Shown piece by piece: positions 40,823 through 48,405 of a stretch of 64,000 nucleotides of DNA. Positions within the stretch are counted from its first letter, which is position 1; every line of letters starts with the position of its first letter. The notes beneath the pieces are model-generated. The model saw only the letters and a program-made list of their open reading frames with translations. It did not search any database and was not told the DNA's origin. The DNA comes from Mycolicibacterium rutilum (GTDB taxonomy: Bacteria > Actinomycetota > Actinomycetes > Mycobacteriales > Mycobacteriaceae). The position numbers and the translations under genes are program-made. The stretch covers positions 4,960,001 to 5,024,000 of the forward strand of contig NZ_LT629971.1 of assembly GCF_900108565.1 (NCBI RefSeq), written 5' to 3'.

Positions 40823-41969
40823 GTTCGGCGAGCACCTCCTCGGTGTGCTGACCCAGTTTCGGCGCCACCGACCGCGGCGCCCATGGAGTCCCGTGGAAGT
40901 CGGCGGGCGAGGCCGCCATCGGCACCGTCGCGTCGCCGTCGGGCACATAGACGATCCCGCCTGCGGCGTGGAACTGCTCGTCGCCGACCACATCCTCCAG
41001 CGAATTGATCGGCGACCAGAACAGATCCGGCTCGGCCGCAAAGGAATCTGCCCACTGCGCCAGCGTGCGGGTGGCGAAGATCTCGTCGAGCTCCGCGATC
41101 AGCGCGGCCGCGTTGGACGCCCTGGCCTGCGCGGTGTCGAAGCGCGGATCGGTCAGCCAGCCGGGACGCCCGACCGCGCGACACAGCGGCGGCCAGTGCC
41201 TGCGCGCCTCCAGGCCCACGATCCAGAACCGGCGGCCGTCGGCTGCGGTGTAGTTGTTCATGCACGGGTTGCCCATGGTCTCGCGCCGGCCGATCGCGAT
41301 CGGATGCCCGGTGAGCAGGAAGGTGTTCAGGTCAAAGCTGACGGTGTAGGCGCCCTGGCGGAACAGCGATGTGCTGACCAATTGACCGGATCCGGTGCGC
41401 GACCGCGACACCAGCGCCGCGCACACCGCCGCGGCGAGCGTCATCCCCGCCGCGTGATCCCCCATCCCGCCGCGCTGAAACGGCGGCGTGTCACCTGGTC
41501 TGGTGAGCAGATGCGCCAGCCCCGAGCGGGCCCAGAACGCGGCGACGTCGTAGGCGGCCCGGTCGGCGTCCGGGCCGGTCTCGCCGTAACCGGTGATCAG
41601 CCCGTACACCAGGCGCGGGTTGCGCGCCGCGACCGTCTCGAAGTCCAAACCCAGCCGGGCCAGCGCCGCGGGCCGCACGTTGGTCAGGAAAACGTCTGCC
41701 CCGCAGATCAATTCGAGCGCGGTCACGCGGTCGTCGTCGGCGGTGACGTCGAGCACGACGCTGCGCTTGCCCCGGTTGTCCATCTCGAACGGCGGGCTCA
41801 GATCGTCCTCGATGCCGAGCATGCGGCCGAACATCCGCGCCGGGTCGCCGCCCGGCGGTTCGATTTTGACGACGTCGGCGCCCCAGTCGGCGAGGATCCC
41901 GCCGGCCGCCGGGCCGGCCACCCACACGCCGAGTTCGACCACACGCACACCCTCGAGCGGACCCGCCAT
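40803..41969 (-). CDS. CaiB/BaiF-family CoA-transferase
   Basis: This 388-residue family III CoA-transferase moves CoA between carboxylic acids. The N-terminus reads PLEGVRVVELGVWVAGPAAG, then LADWGADVVKIEPPGGDPAR with the usual Rossmann-like features. It has NRGKRSVVLDVTA and, at the catalytic Asp position, RGGMGDHAAGMTLAAAVCAA (Asp ~ residue 165). The ATG at 41969 has AAGG five bases upstream. It could activate the acid produced by the aldehyde dehydrogenase for beta-oxidation. It is divergent from the APH-family gene with overlapping promoters. Confidence 0.9.
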   Translation of the reverse strand: MAGPLEGVRVVELGVWVAGPAAGGILADWGADVVKIEPPGGDPARMFGRMLGIEDDLSPPFEMDNRGKRSVVLDVTADDDRVTALELICGADVFLTNVRPAALARLGLDFETVAARNPRLVYGLITGYGETGPDADRAAYDVAAFWARSGLAHLLTRPGDTPPFQRGGMGDHAAGMTLAAAVCAALVSRSRTGSGQLVSTSLFRQGAYTVSFDLNTFLLTGHPIAIGRRETMGNPCMNNYTAADGRRFWIVGLEARRHWPPLCRAVGRPGWLTDPRFDTAQARASNAAALIAELDEIFATRTLAQWADSFAAEPDLFWSPINSLEDVVGDEQFHAAGGIVYVPDGDATVPMAASPADFHGTPWAPRSVAPKLGQHTEEVLAELREPGA

Positions 41970-41979
41970 CGACACCTTC

Positions 41980-42007
41980 TTTACATTAATCGGCGAATTT
42001 GTAAGCT
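41980..42007. promoter_or_regulatory. Overlapping divergent promoters, CoA-transferase / APH-family gene
   Basis: On the plus strand TTTACA (41980-41985), 16 bases, TAAGCT (42002-42007), then GTG at 42014 six bases later. On the minus strand CTTACA, 16 bases, TAAAGA, then ATG 41969 eight bases later. The -35 of each promoter overlaps the -10 of the other, so the two transcripts probably exclude each other or share one regulator. TGTAAAG is present on the minus strand. Confidence 0.6.
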
Positions 42008-42010
42008 GGC

Positions 42011-43117
42011 GTGGTGAAGCACGCTACGCCGGTGGTCGGCCTGGCCGCCCATCTGGGCCGCGGGGTACAACGTATCGCCACCGACGCCGCGATCGGCCGT
42101 CTCCGGTCACTTCCCCGATCCGTGTCCGATCTGGACGCGCCGGCCTTGTCGCGGGTCATCGGCCGCCGCGTGACCGCGGTGTCGTTGCTCGGTGGTGACG
42201 CCGGCACCTCGGCACGCGCCAGGCTCGCCCTCACCGGCGACGACGTCCCGCCGACCGTGTTCGTCAAGCTGGCCGCCGAGACCGTCGCCACCCGCCTGAT
42301 GGGTGAGATGGGCCGGCTGGGCGCCACCGAAACCCGCTTCTACCGCGAACTCTCACCGCGGATGACCGGCGTGCCGGACTGTCACGGCTCGGCGTTCGAC
42401 TCGGTGATCGGCCGCTACGTCCTCGTGCTGGAGGACCTACCGGCCGACGAATGCGAGTTTCCCGACACACTGCACCCGCTCAGCGCCGACCGCGCGGGCC
42501 TGATCGTCGACCTGCTCGCCCGGCTGCACGCGAAGTTCTGGAACCGGGTCCCCGGCTGGCTCTACACCGCATCGGGCGACACCGCGTCGCTGCTCACCGG
42601 CCCCCTGCTCAAGACATCGGCGCGCCGTATCGGCGAGCGCACCGACATCGCGGTCGACGCCGGGCGTTTCATCGACGAGAACTACCGGGCGGTGGCCCGC
42701 CTCATCGACGAGCCGCCGCACACCGTGATGCACGGCGACGCGCATCCGGGCAACGTGTACTTCCGCAACGGCGAGGCCGGATTGCTGGACTGGCAGGCGG
42801 TGCGCCGCGGACACCCCGGCCGCGAACTCGCCTACACGCTGGTCACCGGGATGACGCCGGAGGACCGCCGGGCCCACCAACGCGAACTGCTCGACCGCTA
42901 CCGCGAGACGCTGGCCGCAGCCGGCGGGCCGAACCTGGACCGCGACGAGCTGTGGGACCGCTACCGGCAGGGCGCGCTTTACGCCTACGTCGCGGCGTTG
43001 ATCACCGCCGGGATGGGCGGGATGCAGGCCGAGGGCATCGCGTTGGAGGGGCTGCGGCGGGCCGTCGCCGCGCTGACCGACCTCGACACTGTCGAATTAC
43101 TCCAGAAGTCGCTGTGA
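42011..43117 (+). CDS. APH-family phosphotransferase
   Basis: This 368-residue protein has the aminoglycoside-phosphotransferase/choline-kinase fold. The catalytic loop is VMHGDAHPGNVYF (Asp ~ residue 242), the metal-binding Asp lies in GLLDWQAVRRGHPGRELAY (~260), and the N-lobe has FVKLAAETVATR and YVLVLEDLP. Proteins of this type in actinobacterial lipid clusters act on unknown hydroxylated metabolites; antibiotic resistance should not be assumed. GTG at 42011 or 42014 could start it, the latter six bases after TAAGCT. Confidence 0.85.
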   Translation: MVKHATPVVGLAAHLGRGVQRIATDAAIGRLRSLPRSVSDLDAPALSRVIGRRVTAVSLLGGDAGTSARARLALTGDDVPPTVFVKLAAETVATRLMGEMGRLGATETRFYRELSPRMTGVPDCHGSAFDSVIGRYVLVLEDLPADECEFPDTLHPLSADRAGLIVDLLARLHAKFWNRVPGWLYTASGDTASLLTGPLLKTSARRIGERTDIAVDAGRFIDENYRAVARLIDEPPHTVMHGDAHPGNVYFRNGEAGLLDWQAVRRGHPGRELAYTLVTGMTPEDRRAHQRELLDRYRETLAAAGGPNLDRDELWDRYRQGALYAYVAALITAGMGGMQAEGIALEGLRRAVAALTDLDTVELLQKSL

Positions 43118-43159
43118 GAAGGACCTACGATCGTCTCGACCGCTGACGATTGAGGAGCT

Positions 43160-43696
43160 GTGAACGAACCGCTGCACGACTTCGAGGACACCTCGACGCG
43201 GCACCGCATCCTCGCCGCCACCGCCGAAGTCCTCGCGCGCAGCGGCCAGACCAAGCTCAGCCTCTCCGAGGTGGCGTTGCAGGCAGGGGTGTCCCGCCCG
43301 ACGCTGTACCGCTGGTTCGCCTCAAAAGGTGAACTGCTCGATGCGTTCGGCACCTACGAGCGCGACCTGTTCGACAACGGCATCAGCAAGGCGACGGCCG
43401 GCCTGCGCGGCACCGAGAAGCTCGACGCCGCGCTGCGCTTCATCGTCGACTACCAGCACTCGTACTCCGGCGTGCGGCTGGTCGACATCGAACCCGAGGT
43501 CGTCATCGCGCAGCTGGGCCGGATCGTCCCGGTGATGCGTGCGCGGCTGCAGCGGCTGCTGTCCGGCCCGAACGGAGCGGTCAAGGCGGCCACCGCAATT
43601 CGGGTCGCCATCTCGCACTACATCGTGCGCAGCGACGACGACGACCAGTTCCTCGCCCAGTTGCGGCACGCCACCGGAATCAAAGCGAACGGCTGA
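43160..43696 (+). CDS. TetR-family regulator (copy B)
   Basis: This 178-residue TetR protein has TRHRILAATAEVLARSGQTK, LSLSEVALQAGVSRPTLYRW and FASKGELLDAF in the DNA-binding domain. It has the same tail pattern (SHYIVRSDDDDQFLAQLRHA) as copy A. The two differ mainly in the ligand domain, so they may see different inducers while recognising similar DNA. The GTG start has GAGGAG upstream. It lies between the APH-family gene and the aldehyde dehydrogenase, 31 bases before the latter. Confidence 0.92.
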   Translation: MNEPLHDFEDTSTRHRILAATAEVLARSGQTKLSLSEVALQAGVSRPTLYRWFASKGELLDAFGTYERDLFDNGISKATAGLRGTEKLDAALRFIVDYQHSYSGVRLVDIEPEVVIAQLGRIVPVMRARLQRLLSGPNGAVKAATAIRVAISHYIVRSDDDDQFLAQLRHATGIKANG

Positions 43697-43719
43697 CACT
43701 CGCGCAGAAATTTGTAAAG
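43693..43719 (+). promoter_or_regulatory. (C)TGACACT-N12-TGTAAAG element, copy 5
   Basis: TGACACT ends at 43700 and TGTAAAG covers 43713-43719, with a 12-base spacer; the first base is C instead of G. TAAAGC (43715-43720) is followed by seven bases and the aldehyde dehydrogenase ATG at 43728, giving a leaderless geometry. The element begins inside the stop codon region of TetR copy B. Confidence 0.65.
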
Positions 43720-43727
43720 CTGTCCGC

Positions 43728-45212
43728 ATGACCCAGGTGCAGAGTGAGACCGGCGTCCTGGCCGGTGACGAGCGGATGCTGATCGACGGCGAGTTGCAGA
43801 CCACCGCCAGTGGCGCGACGTTCGACGTCATCCATCCGGCCAGCGAAGAGGTGGCCGGCAGGGCGACCGACGGCACCGTCGAGGACATGGCCCGCGCGGT
43901 GGGTGCGGCCCGGCGCGCCTTCGACGAGACCGACTGGTCCCGCGACCTCGAATTCCGCTACCACTGCCTGACTCAGCTCCACGAAGCTCTCGAACGCAAC
44001 AAGGAACGGCTGCGGCGCATCCTGATCACCGAGGTCGGCTGCCCGGTGACGGTGACCGGCAGCCAGATCGAGAGTCCGATCGAGGAGGTCAAGCACTGGG
44101 CCGAGCACGGCAAGGCGTTCGACTACCTAGTCGACAACGGCGTACACGACACGCCGCTGGGGCCCGCTCGCCGCAAGATCCATTACGAGCCCGTCGGCGT
44201 CGTCGGCGCGATCACGCCGTGGAACGTGCCGTTCTACCTCAACGTCGCCGAGACCGTGCCCGCGCTGATGGCGGGGAACACCGTCGTGCTCAAACCCGCA
44301 CAGCTGACCCCGTGGTCGGGCAGCGAGTACGGGCGCATCGTCGCCGAGGAGACCGACATCCCGGCCGGGGTGTTCAACGTCGTGGTGTCCAACGCCAACG
44401 AGGTCGGCGCGGCGCTGTCGGCCGATCCGCGGGTCGACATGATCACGTTCACCGGGTCGACCGCGACCGGGCGGGCGATCCTGGCGGCCGGCGCGCCGAC
44501 GGTGAAGAAGACGCTGCTTGAGCTGGGCGGAAAGTCGGCCCACATCGTGCTCGACGACGCCGATTTCAACTCCGCGCTGCCGATGGCCGCGATGATGGCG
44601 TGCGTGATGAGCGGCCAGTCCTGCATCCTGCCCAGCCGGATCCTGTTGCCGCGCAGCCGCTATGACGAGGGCATCGAGATGCTCAAGGCGATGATGGAAG
44701 GCTTCCCGGTCGGCGACCCCTGGACGCCGGGCAACATGCAGGGCCCGCAGATCAGCGAGACGCAACGTCAGAAGGTGCTCGGCCTGATCAAGAGCGGCGT
44801 CGACTCCGGCGCGCGGCTGGTCACCGGCGGCGGCATCCCGGAGAACCTGCCGACCGGCTACTACACCCAGCCCACCCTGCTCGCCGATGTCGACCCGAAT
44901 TCGCAAGTGGCGCAGGAGGAGATCTTCGGCCCCGTGCTCACGGTCACGCCCTACGACACCGACGACGAGGCGATCGCGATCGCCAACAACTCGATCTACG
45001 GGCTGTCCGGCGAGGTGTCCTCCGGCGACGTGGACCGCGCGTTCGAGGTCGCCAAGCGCATGCGCACCGGCAACGTGACGATCAACGGCAAGAGCCACTT
45101 CGGAATCGGCAGCCCGTTCGGCGGCACCAAGCAATCCGGGTTGGGCTACCGCAACGGCGAAGAGGGGTACAAGGAGTACCTGGAGGCCAAGACGATCGGC
45201 ATGCCGGAGTGA
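43728..45212 (+). CDS. Aldehyde dehydrogenase
   Basis: This 494-residue NAD(P)-dependent enzyme oxidises an aldehyde to the acid. The ALDH residues are all present: Asn in ITPWNVPFYLNV (~165), Glu in LLELGGKSAHIV (~264), and nucleophile Cys in MSGQSCILPSR (~298). The family end PFGGTKQSGLGYRNGEEGYK is also there. The ATG at 43728 comes seven bases after the TAAAGC hexamer of element copy 5; an upstream reading overlaps TetR copy B in another frame. Its stop overlaps the SnoaL-like gene start (GTGA). Confidence 0.94.
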   Translation: MTQVQSETGVLAGDERMLIDGELQTTASGATFDVIHPASEEVAGRATDGTVEDMARAVGAARRAFDETDWSRDLEFRYHCLTQLHEALERNKERLRRILITEVGCPVTVTGSQIESPIEEVKHWAEHGKAFDYLVDNGVHDTPLGPARRKIHYEPVGVVGAITPWNVPFYLNVAETVPALMAGNTVVLKPAQLTPWSGSEYGRIVAEETDIPAGVFNVVVSNANEVGAALSADPRVDMITFTGSTATGRAILAAGAPTVKKTLLELGGKSAHIVLDDADFNSALPMAAMMACVMSGQSCILPSRILLPRSRYDEGIEMLKAMMEGFPVGDPWTPGNMQGPQISETQRQKVLGLIKSGVDSGARLVTGGGIPENLPTGYYTQPTLLADVDPNSQVAQEEIFGPVLTVTPYDTDDEAIAIANNSIYGLSGEVSSGDVDRAFEVAKRMRTGNVTINGKSHFGIGSPFGGTKQSGLGYRNGEEGYKEYLEAKTIGMPE

Positions 45213-45619
45213 GCGACGAGGCCGACATCGCCCGGCTGCTGTACCGCTACGCCCGCGCCGTCGACACCAAGGACTGGGACCTGTACCGCTCGGTGTTCAC
45301 CGACGACGCGGTGATCGACTACTCGTCGGCCGGCATCCCGCCGGGTTCGCGCGACGAGATCGCCGAACTGTTCAGCTCGGCGTTCACCGCGATCCCGTGG
45401 AGCATGCACTACATCACCAACATCGAAGCCGACATCTCCGGAGACACCGCCGAGGTCCGGGCGATGTTCTACAACCCGATCCAGCTTCCGGGGATGGCCG
45501 AGCAGAGTTCGTGTGGCGGTTACTACTTCCACCAACTGGTGCGCACGGCCGACGGGTGGCGCAGCCGCCATCTGCGCGAGGACAACGTCTGGTTCATCAA
45601 CCGGCCGGGAGCCGATTGA
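45209..45619 (+). CDS. SnoaL-like (NTF2 fold) protein
   Basis: This 136-residue protein begins with ADIARLLYRYARAVDTKDWD, then LYRSVFTDDAVIDYSSAGIP, the pattern of SnoaL_4/BaiE-like dehydratase-isomerase proteins. It ends HQLVRTADGWRSRHLREDNV. Such proteins can isomerise or dehydrate ring compounds. It is translationally coupled to the aldehyde dehydrogenase and is the last gene of the island on this side. Confidence 0.8.
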   Translation: MSDEADIARLLYRYARAVDTKDWDLYRSVFTDDAVIDYSSAGIPPGSRDEIAELFSSAFTAIPWSMHYITNIEADISGDTAEVRAMFYNPIQLPGMAEQSSCGGYYFHQLVRTADGWRSRHLREDNVWFINRPGAD

Positions 45620-45622
45620 CGT

Positions 45623-45679
45623 CGAGACCGACGTTTTGGCGGAAATCCGCGCGCGAAATCCGCCAAAGCGTCGGTCTCG
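45623..45679. terminator. Long hairpin between convergent genes
   Basis: 21-base arms at 45623-45643 and 45659-45679 (CGAGACCGACG outer, TTGGCGGA inner) pair with a single T/C difference that a G-U pair would tolerate. The 15-base loop reads AATCCGCGCGCGAAA. It lies between the ends of the SnoaL-like gene and rlmN and should act on both transcripts. No U-tract is present. Confidence 0.75.
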
Positions 45680-45692
45680 GCGCAACGAGAGC

Positions 45693-46817
45693 TCAGCTCT
45701 GGGCCGCCAACTGGCCGCAGGCGGCGGCGATCTCGCGGCCGCGGGTGTCGCGCACCGTGCATGAGACGCCGCGCTCGCGCACCCGCCGGACGAACTCGCG
45801 CTCGACGGGCTTGGGACTGGCGTCCCACTCGCTGCCGGGCGTGGGGTTGAGCGGGATGAGGTTGACGTGCGCCAGCGGTCCCAGCGCGGCGTGCAGCTTC
45901 TTGCCCAAAAGGTCTGCGCGCCAGGGCTGGTCGTTGACGTCGCGGATCAGCGCGTACTCGATCGACACGCGCCGCCCGGTCACGTCGGCGTAGTACCGCG
46001 CCGCGTCGAGCACTTCGGACACCTTCCACCGGTTGTTCACCGGGACGAGCGTGTCGCGCAGTTCGTCGTCGGGGGTGTGCAGTGACAGCGCCAGCGTCAC
46101 ACCGAGCCGTTCGTCGGCGAGCTTGCGGATGGCCGGCGCCAGCCCGACGGTCGACACCGTGACCGAGCGCGCCGAGATGCCGAAGCCGTTGGGCGCGGGC
46201 GCGATGATCCGCCGCACGGCGGCCAGCACCCGGTTGTAGTTGGCCAGCGGCTCCCCCATGCCCATGAACACGATGTTCGACAACCTGCCGCCGCGGGCCG
46301 CGGGCGCGATCCCGTCGCCGTCGCGGTCGCGCAGTTCCACCGCCGCGGCCCGCACCTGTTCGAGGATCTCGGCCGTCGACAGGTTGCGCTTGAGCCCGCC
46401 CTGGCCCGTCGCGCAGAAGGGACACGCCATTCCACACCCGGCCTGCGAGGAGATGCAGACGGTGTTGCGCTGCGGATAGCGCATCAGGACCGACTCGAAC
46501 GTCGTGCCGTCGACCGCGCGCCACAGCATCTTGCGCGTCTCCCCGGCGTCGGTCTCGATCTCGCGGACCGCGTCGAGCAGCGTCGGGAACAGCGCGTCGG
46601 CGACCTGGTCGCGCACGCCCGCGGGCAGATCGGTCATCTGGTGCGGATCGGCGATCAGCCTGCCGTAGTACTGGTTGGCCAGCTGTTTGGCACGGAACTT
46701 CGGCAGCCCGAGGTCCGCGACGGCAGCGACGCGACCCGCTTCGTCGAGGTCGGCGAGATGCCGCGGCGGCATCGCGCGGCGCGGCGGGTCGAAGACGAGG
46801 GGCAAGGACGTGGGCAT
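45693..46817 (-). CDS. rlmN: 23S rRNA (adenine2503-C2)-methyltransferase RlmN
   Basis: This 374-residue radical-SAM enzyme methylates A2503 of 23S rRNA and A37 of some tRNAs. The N-terminal accessory domain has GLPKFRAKQLANQYYGRL. The cluster motif is CGMACPFCATGQGG (CxxxCxxC), followed by NIVFMGMGEPLANYNRVLAA. The mechanistic C-terminal Cys is in GVSCTVRDTRGREIAAACGQ. The ATG at 46817 fits the mycobacterial homologue Rv2880c. The homologue in M. tuberculosis lies directly next to cdsA; here three genes intervene. Confidence 0.96.
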   Translation of the reverse strand: MPTSLPLVFDPPRRAMPPRHLADLDEAGRVAAVADLGLPKFRAKQLANQYYGRLIADPHQMTDLPAGVRDQVADALFPTLLDAVREIETDAGETRKMLWRAVDGTTFESVLMRYPQRNTVCISSQAGCGMACPFCATGQGGLKRNLSTAEILEQVRAAAVELRDRDGDGIAPAARGGRLSNIVFMGMGEPLANYNRVLAAVRRIIAPAPNGFGISARSVTVSTVGLAPAIRKLADERLGVTLALSLHTPDDELRDTLVPVNNRWKVSEVLDAARYYADVTGRRVSIEYALIRDVNDQPWRADLLGKKLHAALGPLAHVNLIPLNPTPGSEWDASPKPVEREFVRRVRERGVSCTVRDTRGREIAAACGQLAAQS

Positions 46818-46884
46818 GTGAACCCAGTATCCCACTTCCGGCGGGGTCGAAATTAATTCGCCAACGGAGACGTTGGTCGCCACC

Positions 46885-47838
46885 ATGGGACCCGTGCCCC
46901 GCCCGTCCATGCCGCTGCGCACCGCGGCGCCGCTGACGTTCTTCTATGCGTTGGGCTATCCCATTGGTGCGCTTGCTGTTTCAGTCATGTCGCCGATGGC
47001 GGTGCTGGTGTTCAGATTCGGTCTGGCCGCCGCCATCCTGTCGGCATGGGCCGCGGCCGCGCGAGTGAAATGGCCCACAGGACGAACGCTGGTGCATGTG
47101 CTCATCAGTGGGTTGCTCGCCCAGGGTGTGCTGTTCTCGTGCCTGTACCTGGCGCTGCTGCACGGCGCGCCCGCAGTACTCGGCGCCGTGATCATCTCGA
47201 TGAATCCCGTGGTCACCGCGGTGTTGGCGGCGATGTTCCTCGGCGAGGGCATGACGCCGGCCCGAGTGGGCGCGTTGGCGTTGGGCGTCGCGGCAGTGCT
47301 CGCGGCATGCGCGGGACGGTTGATTGCGGTCGGCGGAGTCGATGCGGCGGTGCTGCTGATCCTGGTGTCCTTGTTCGCGGTGGCCGCGGGCGGCGTCTAC
47401 CAGCAGAAGTTCTGCTCAGGAGTCGATTTCCGCGCAACGGCGGCGCTGCAGAACGCCGCGTGCGTGCTGCCCATCGCCGTGCTGGCCGCCGTCACGCCGT
47501 GGTCGGTGACCGATCCGTGGAAGGCCGCAGCCACCGTCGCGGCGGTGGTGCTGTTGAACGCCGTGCTGTCGATGACGCTCTACGTGCGCGGGATCAACGA
47601 ATACGGCGCCGCGACCGTCGCCATGCTGTTCACCGTCATCCCCGCGGTCGCCGGGCTGTTGTCGTGGGTCATGCTCGGCCAGCGGCCCGACGTCGGCGTC
47701 GCGGTCGGCCTGGCCGTCGGCGCCGCGGCGTGCTGGCTCAACGGCACCGATGCACGACGGCGCCGTCAAGATGACCGTGATGCCTGCGGTTCCCACGCCG
47801 TGATGCGCGGCAGCCATCGCGGCACATTGCGCCGGTAG
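46885..47838 (+). CDS. EamA-family (DMT) transporter
   Basis: This 317-residue membrane protein has about ten hydrophobic helices in two EamA repeats. Repeat one has SPMAVLVFRFGLAAAILSAW and APAVLGAVIISMNPVVTAVL; repeat two has YGAATVAMLFTVIPAVAGLL. DMT proteins export metabolites or amino acids. The start is uncertain (ATG 46885, or TTG 46873 closer to GGAGA). The 3' end overlaps the methyltransferase gene on the other strand by 73 bases, which is unusual in size. Confidence 0.85.
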   Translation: MGPVPRPSMPLRTAAPLTFFYALGYPIGALAVSVMSPMAVLVFRFGLAAAILSAWAAAARVKWPTGRTLVHVLISGLLAQGVLFSCLYLALLHGAPAVLGAVIISMNPVVTAVLAAMFLGEGMTPARVGALALGVAAVLAACAGRLIAVGGVDAAVLLILVSLFAVAAGGVYQQKFCSGVDFRATAALQNAACVLPIAVLAAVTPWSVTDPWKAAATVAAVVLLNAVLSMTLYVRGINEYGAATVAMLFTVIPAVAGLLSWVMLGQRPDVGVAVGLAVGAAACWLNGTDARRRRQDDRDACGSHAVMRGSHRGTLRR

Positions 47839-48314
47839 GTCGTGTACTCCTCACCGAAGCGTTCGGCCAGATGCGGCTCCTCCCACACCTGAATGAAGGT
47901 CGTGAGCATCACGAAAAACGTTGCGGCCCATAGTAACATCCATCCCGACGCCGCGATCGCCGCCTCGCCGAGCAGGATCGCGACGACACCGCTGATCATC
48001 GGGTTGCGGACATGCCGATACGGCCCGTGCACCACCAGGTTGACCGGCTGGCCCATCACCTCGCCCACGCCGAGCGTGCCCTTGCCCACCCGGTCGAACA
48101 GGTACACCGTCCACAGCAGCATCCCCACGCCGCCGGCGACCAACAGGCACCCGACGAGCAGCAGACCGATGGTCGACGGCGAGTCGTACGCGGGCAGTCG
48201 GATGTCGGCCCAGGCCACGATCAGCGCCGGGATGAACACCGTCATCGTCACGGGCGCGACGAGAAACGACAGCGCGTGGCGCCACCACAGCCGACGGTTG
48301 CGTGTCTCGGTCAT
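47766..48314 (-). CDS. Isoprenylcysteine/phospholipid methyltransferase-family membrane protein
   Basis: This 182-residue integral membrane protein has about four helices and the ICMT/PEMT signature GPYRHVRNPMISGVVAILLG near residue 100, followed by EEPHLAERFGEEYTTYRRNV near 155. These residues bind S-adenosylmethionine in the family. The ATG at 48314 has an excellent AAGGAGG ribosome-binding site. It is divergent from a TetR gene. The two TCAAC-type palindromes in the gap imply that this TetR controls it. Confidence 0.88.
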   Translation of the reverse strand: MTETRNRRLWWRHALSFLVAPVTMTVFIPALIVAWADIRLPAYDSPSTIGLLLVGCLLVAGGVGMLLWTVYLFDRVGKGTLGVGEVMGQPVNLVVHGPYRHVRNPMISGVVAILLGEAAIAASGWMLLWAATFFVMLTTFIQVWEEPHLAERFGEEYTTYRRNVPRWLPRITAWEPQASRSS

Positions 48315-48330
48315 CGGATCCTCCTTTTCA

Positions 48331-48391
48331 TCAACAGGCGTTGAACAATCGACGCTACGCCCGCGGACAGCCATACATCAACGCGTGTTGA
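48331..48391. promoter_or_regulatory. Paired TetR operators and leaderless TetR promoter
   Basis: Site 1 TCAACAGGCGTTGA (48331-48344) and site 2 TCAACGCGTGTTGA (48378-48391, reverse complement TCAACACGCGTTGA) share the pattern TCAACA-N-GCGTTGA. Site 1 sits in the 5' region of the methyltransferase gene. Site 2 sits just upstream of TATTCT (48394-48399), a -10 six bases before the TetR GTG. Repression of both genes by the TetR protein is the simplest reading. Confidence 0.8.
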
Positions 48392-48405
48392 AGTATTCTG
48401 GGCCG

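Noticed and set aside
42011..43117. Aminoglycoside resistance gene
   Set aside because: The APH fold (HGDAHPGN, DWQ) is shared by many metabolic kinases; the CoA-transferase/TetR/P450 context points to lipid or hydrophobic-compound metabolism.
45209..45619. Limonene-1,2-epoxide hydrolase
   Set aside because: The NTF2 fold is shared, but I could not identify the required Asp-Arg-Asp catalytic set with confidence, so only the fold is called.
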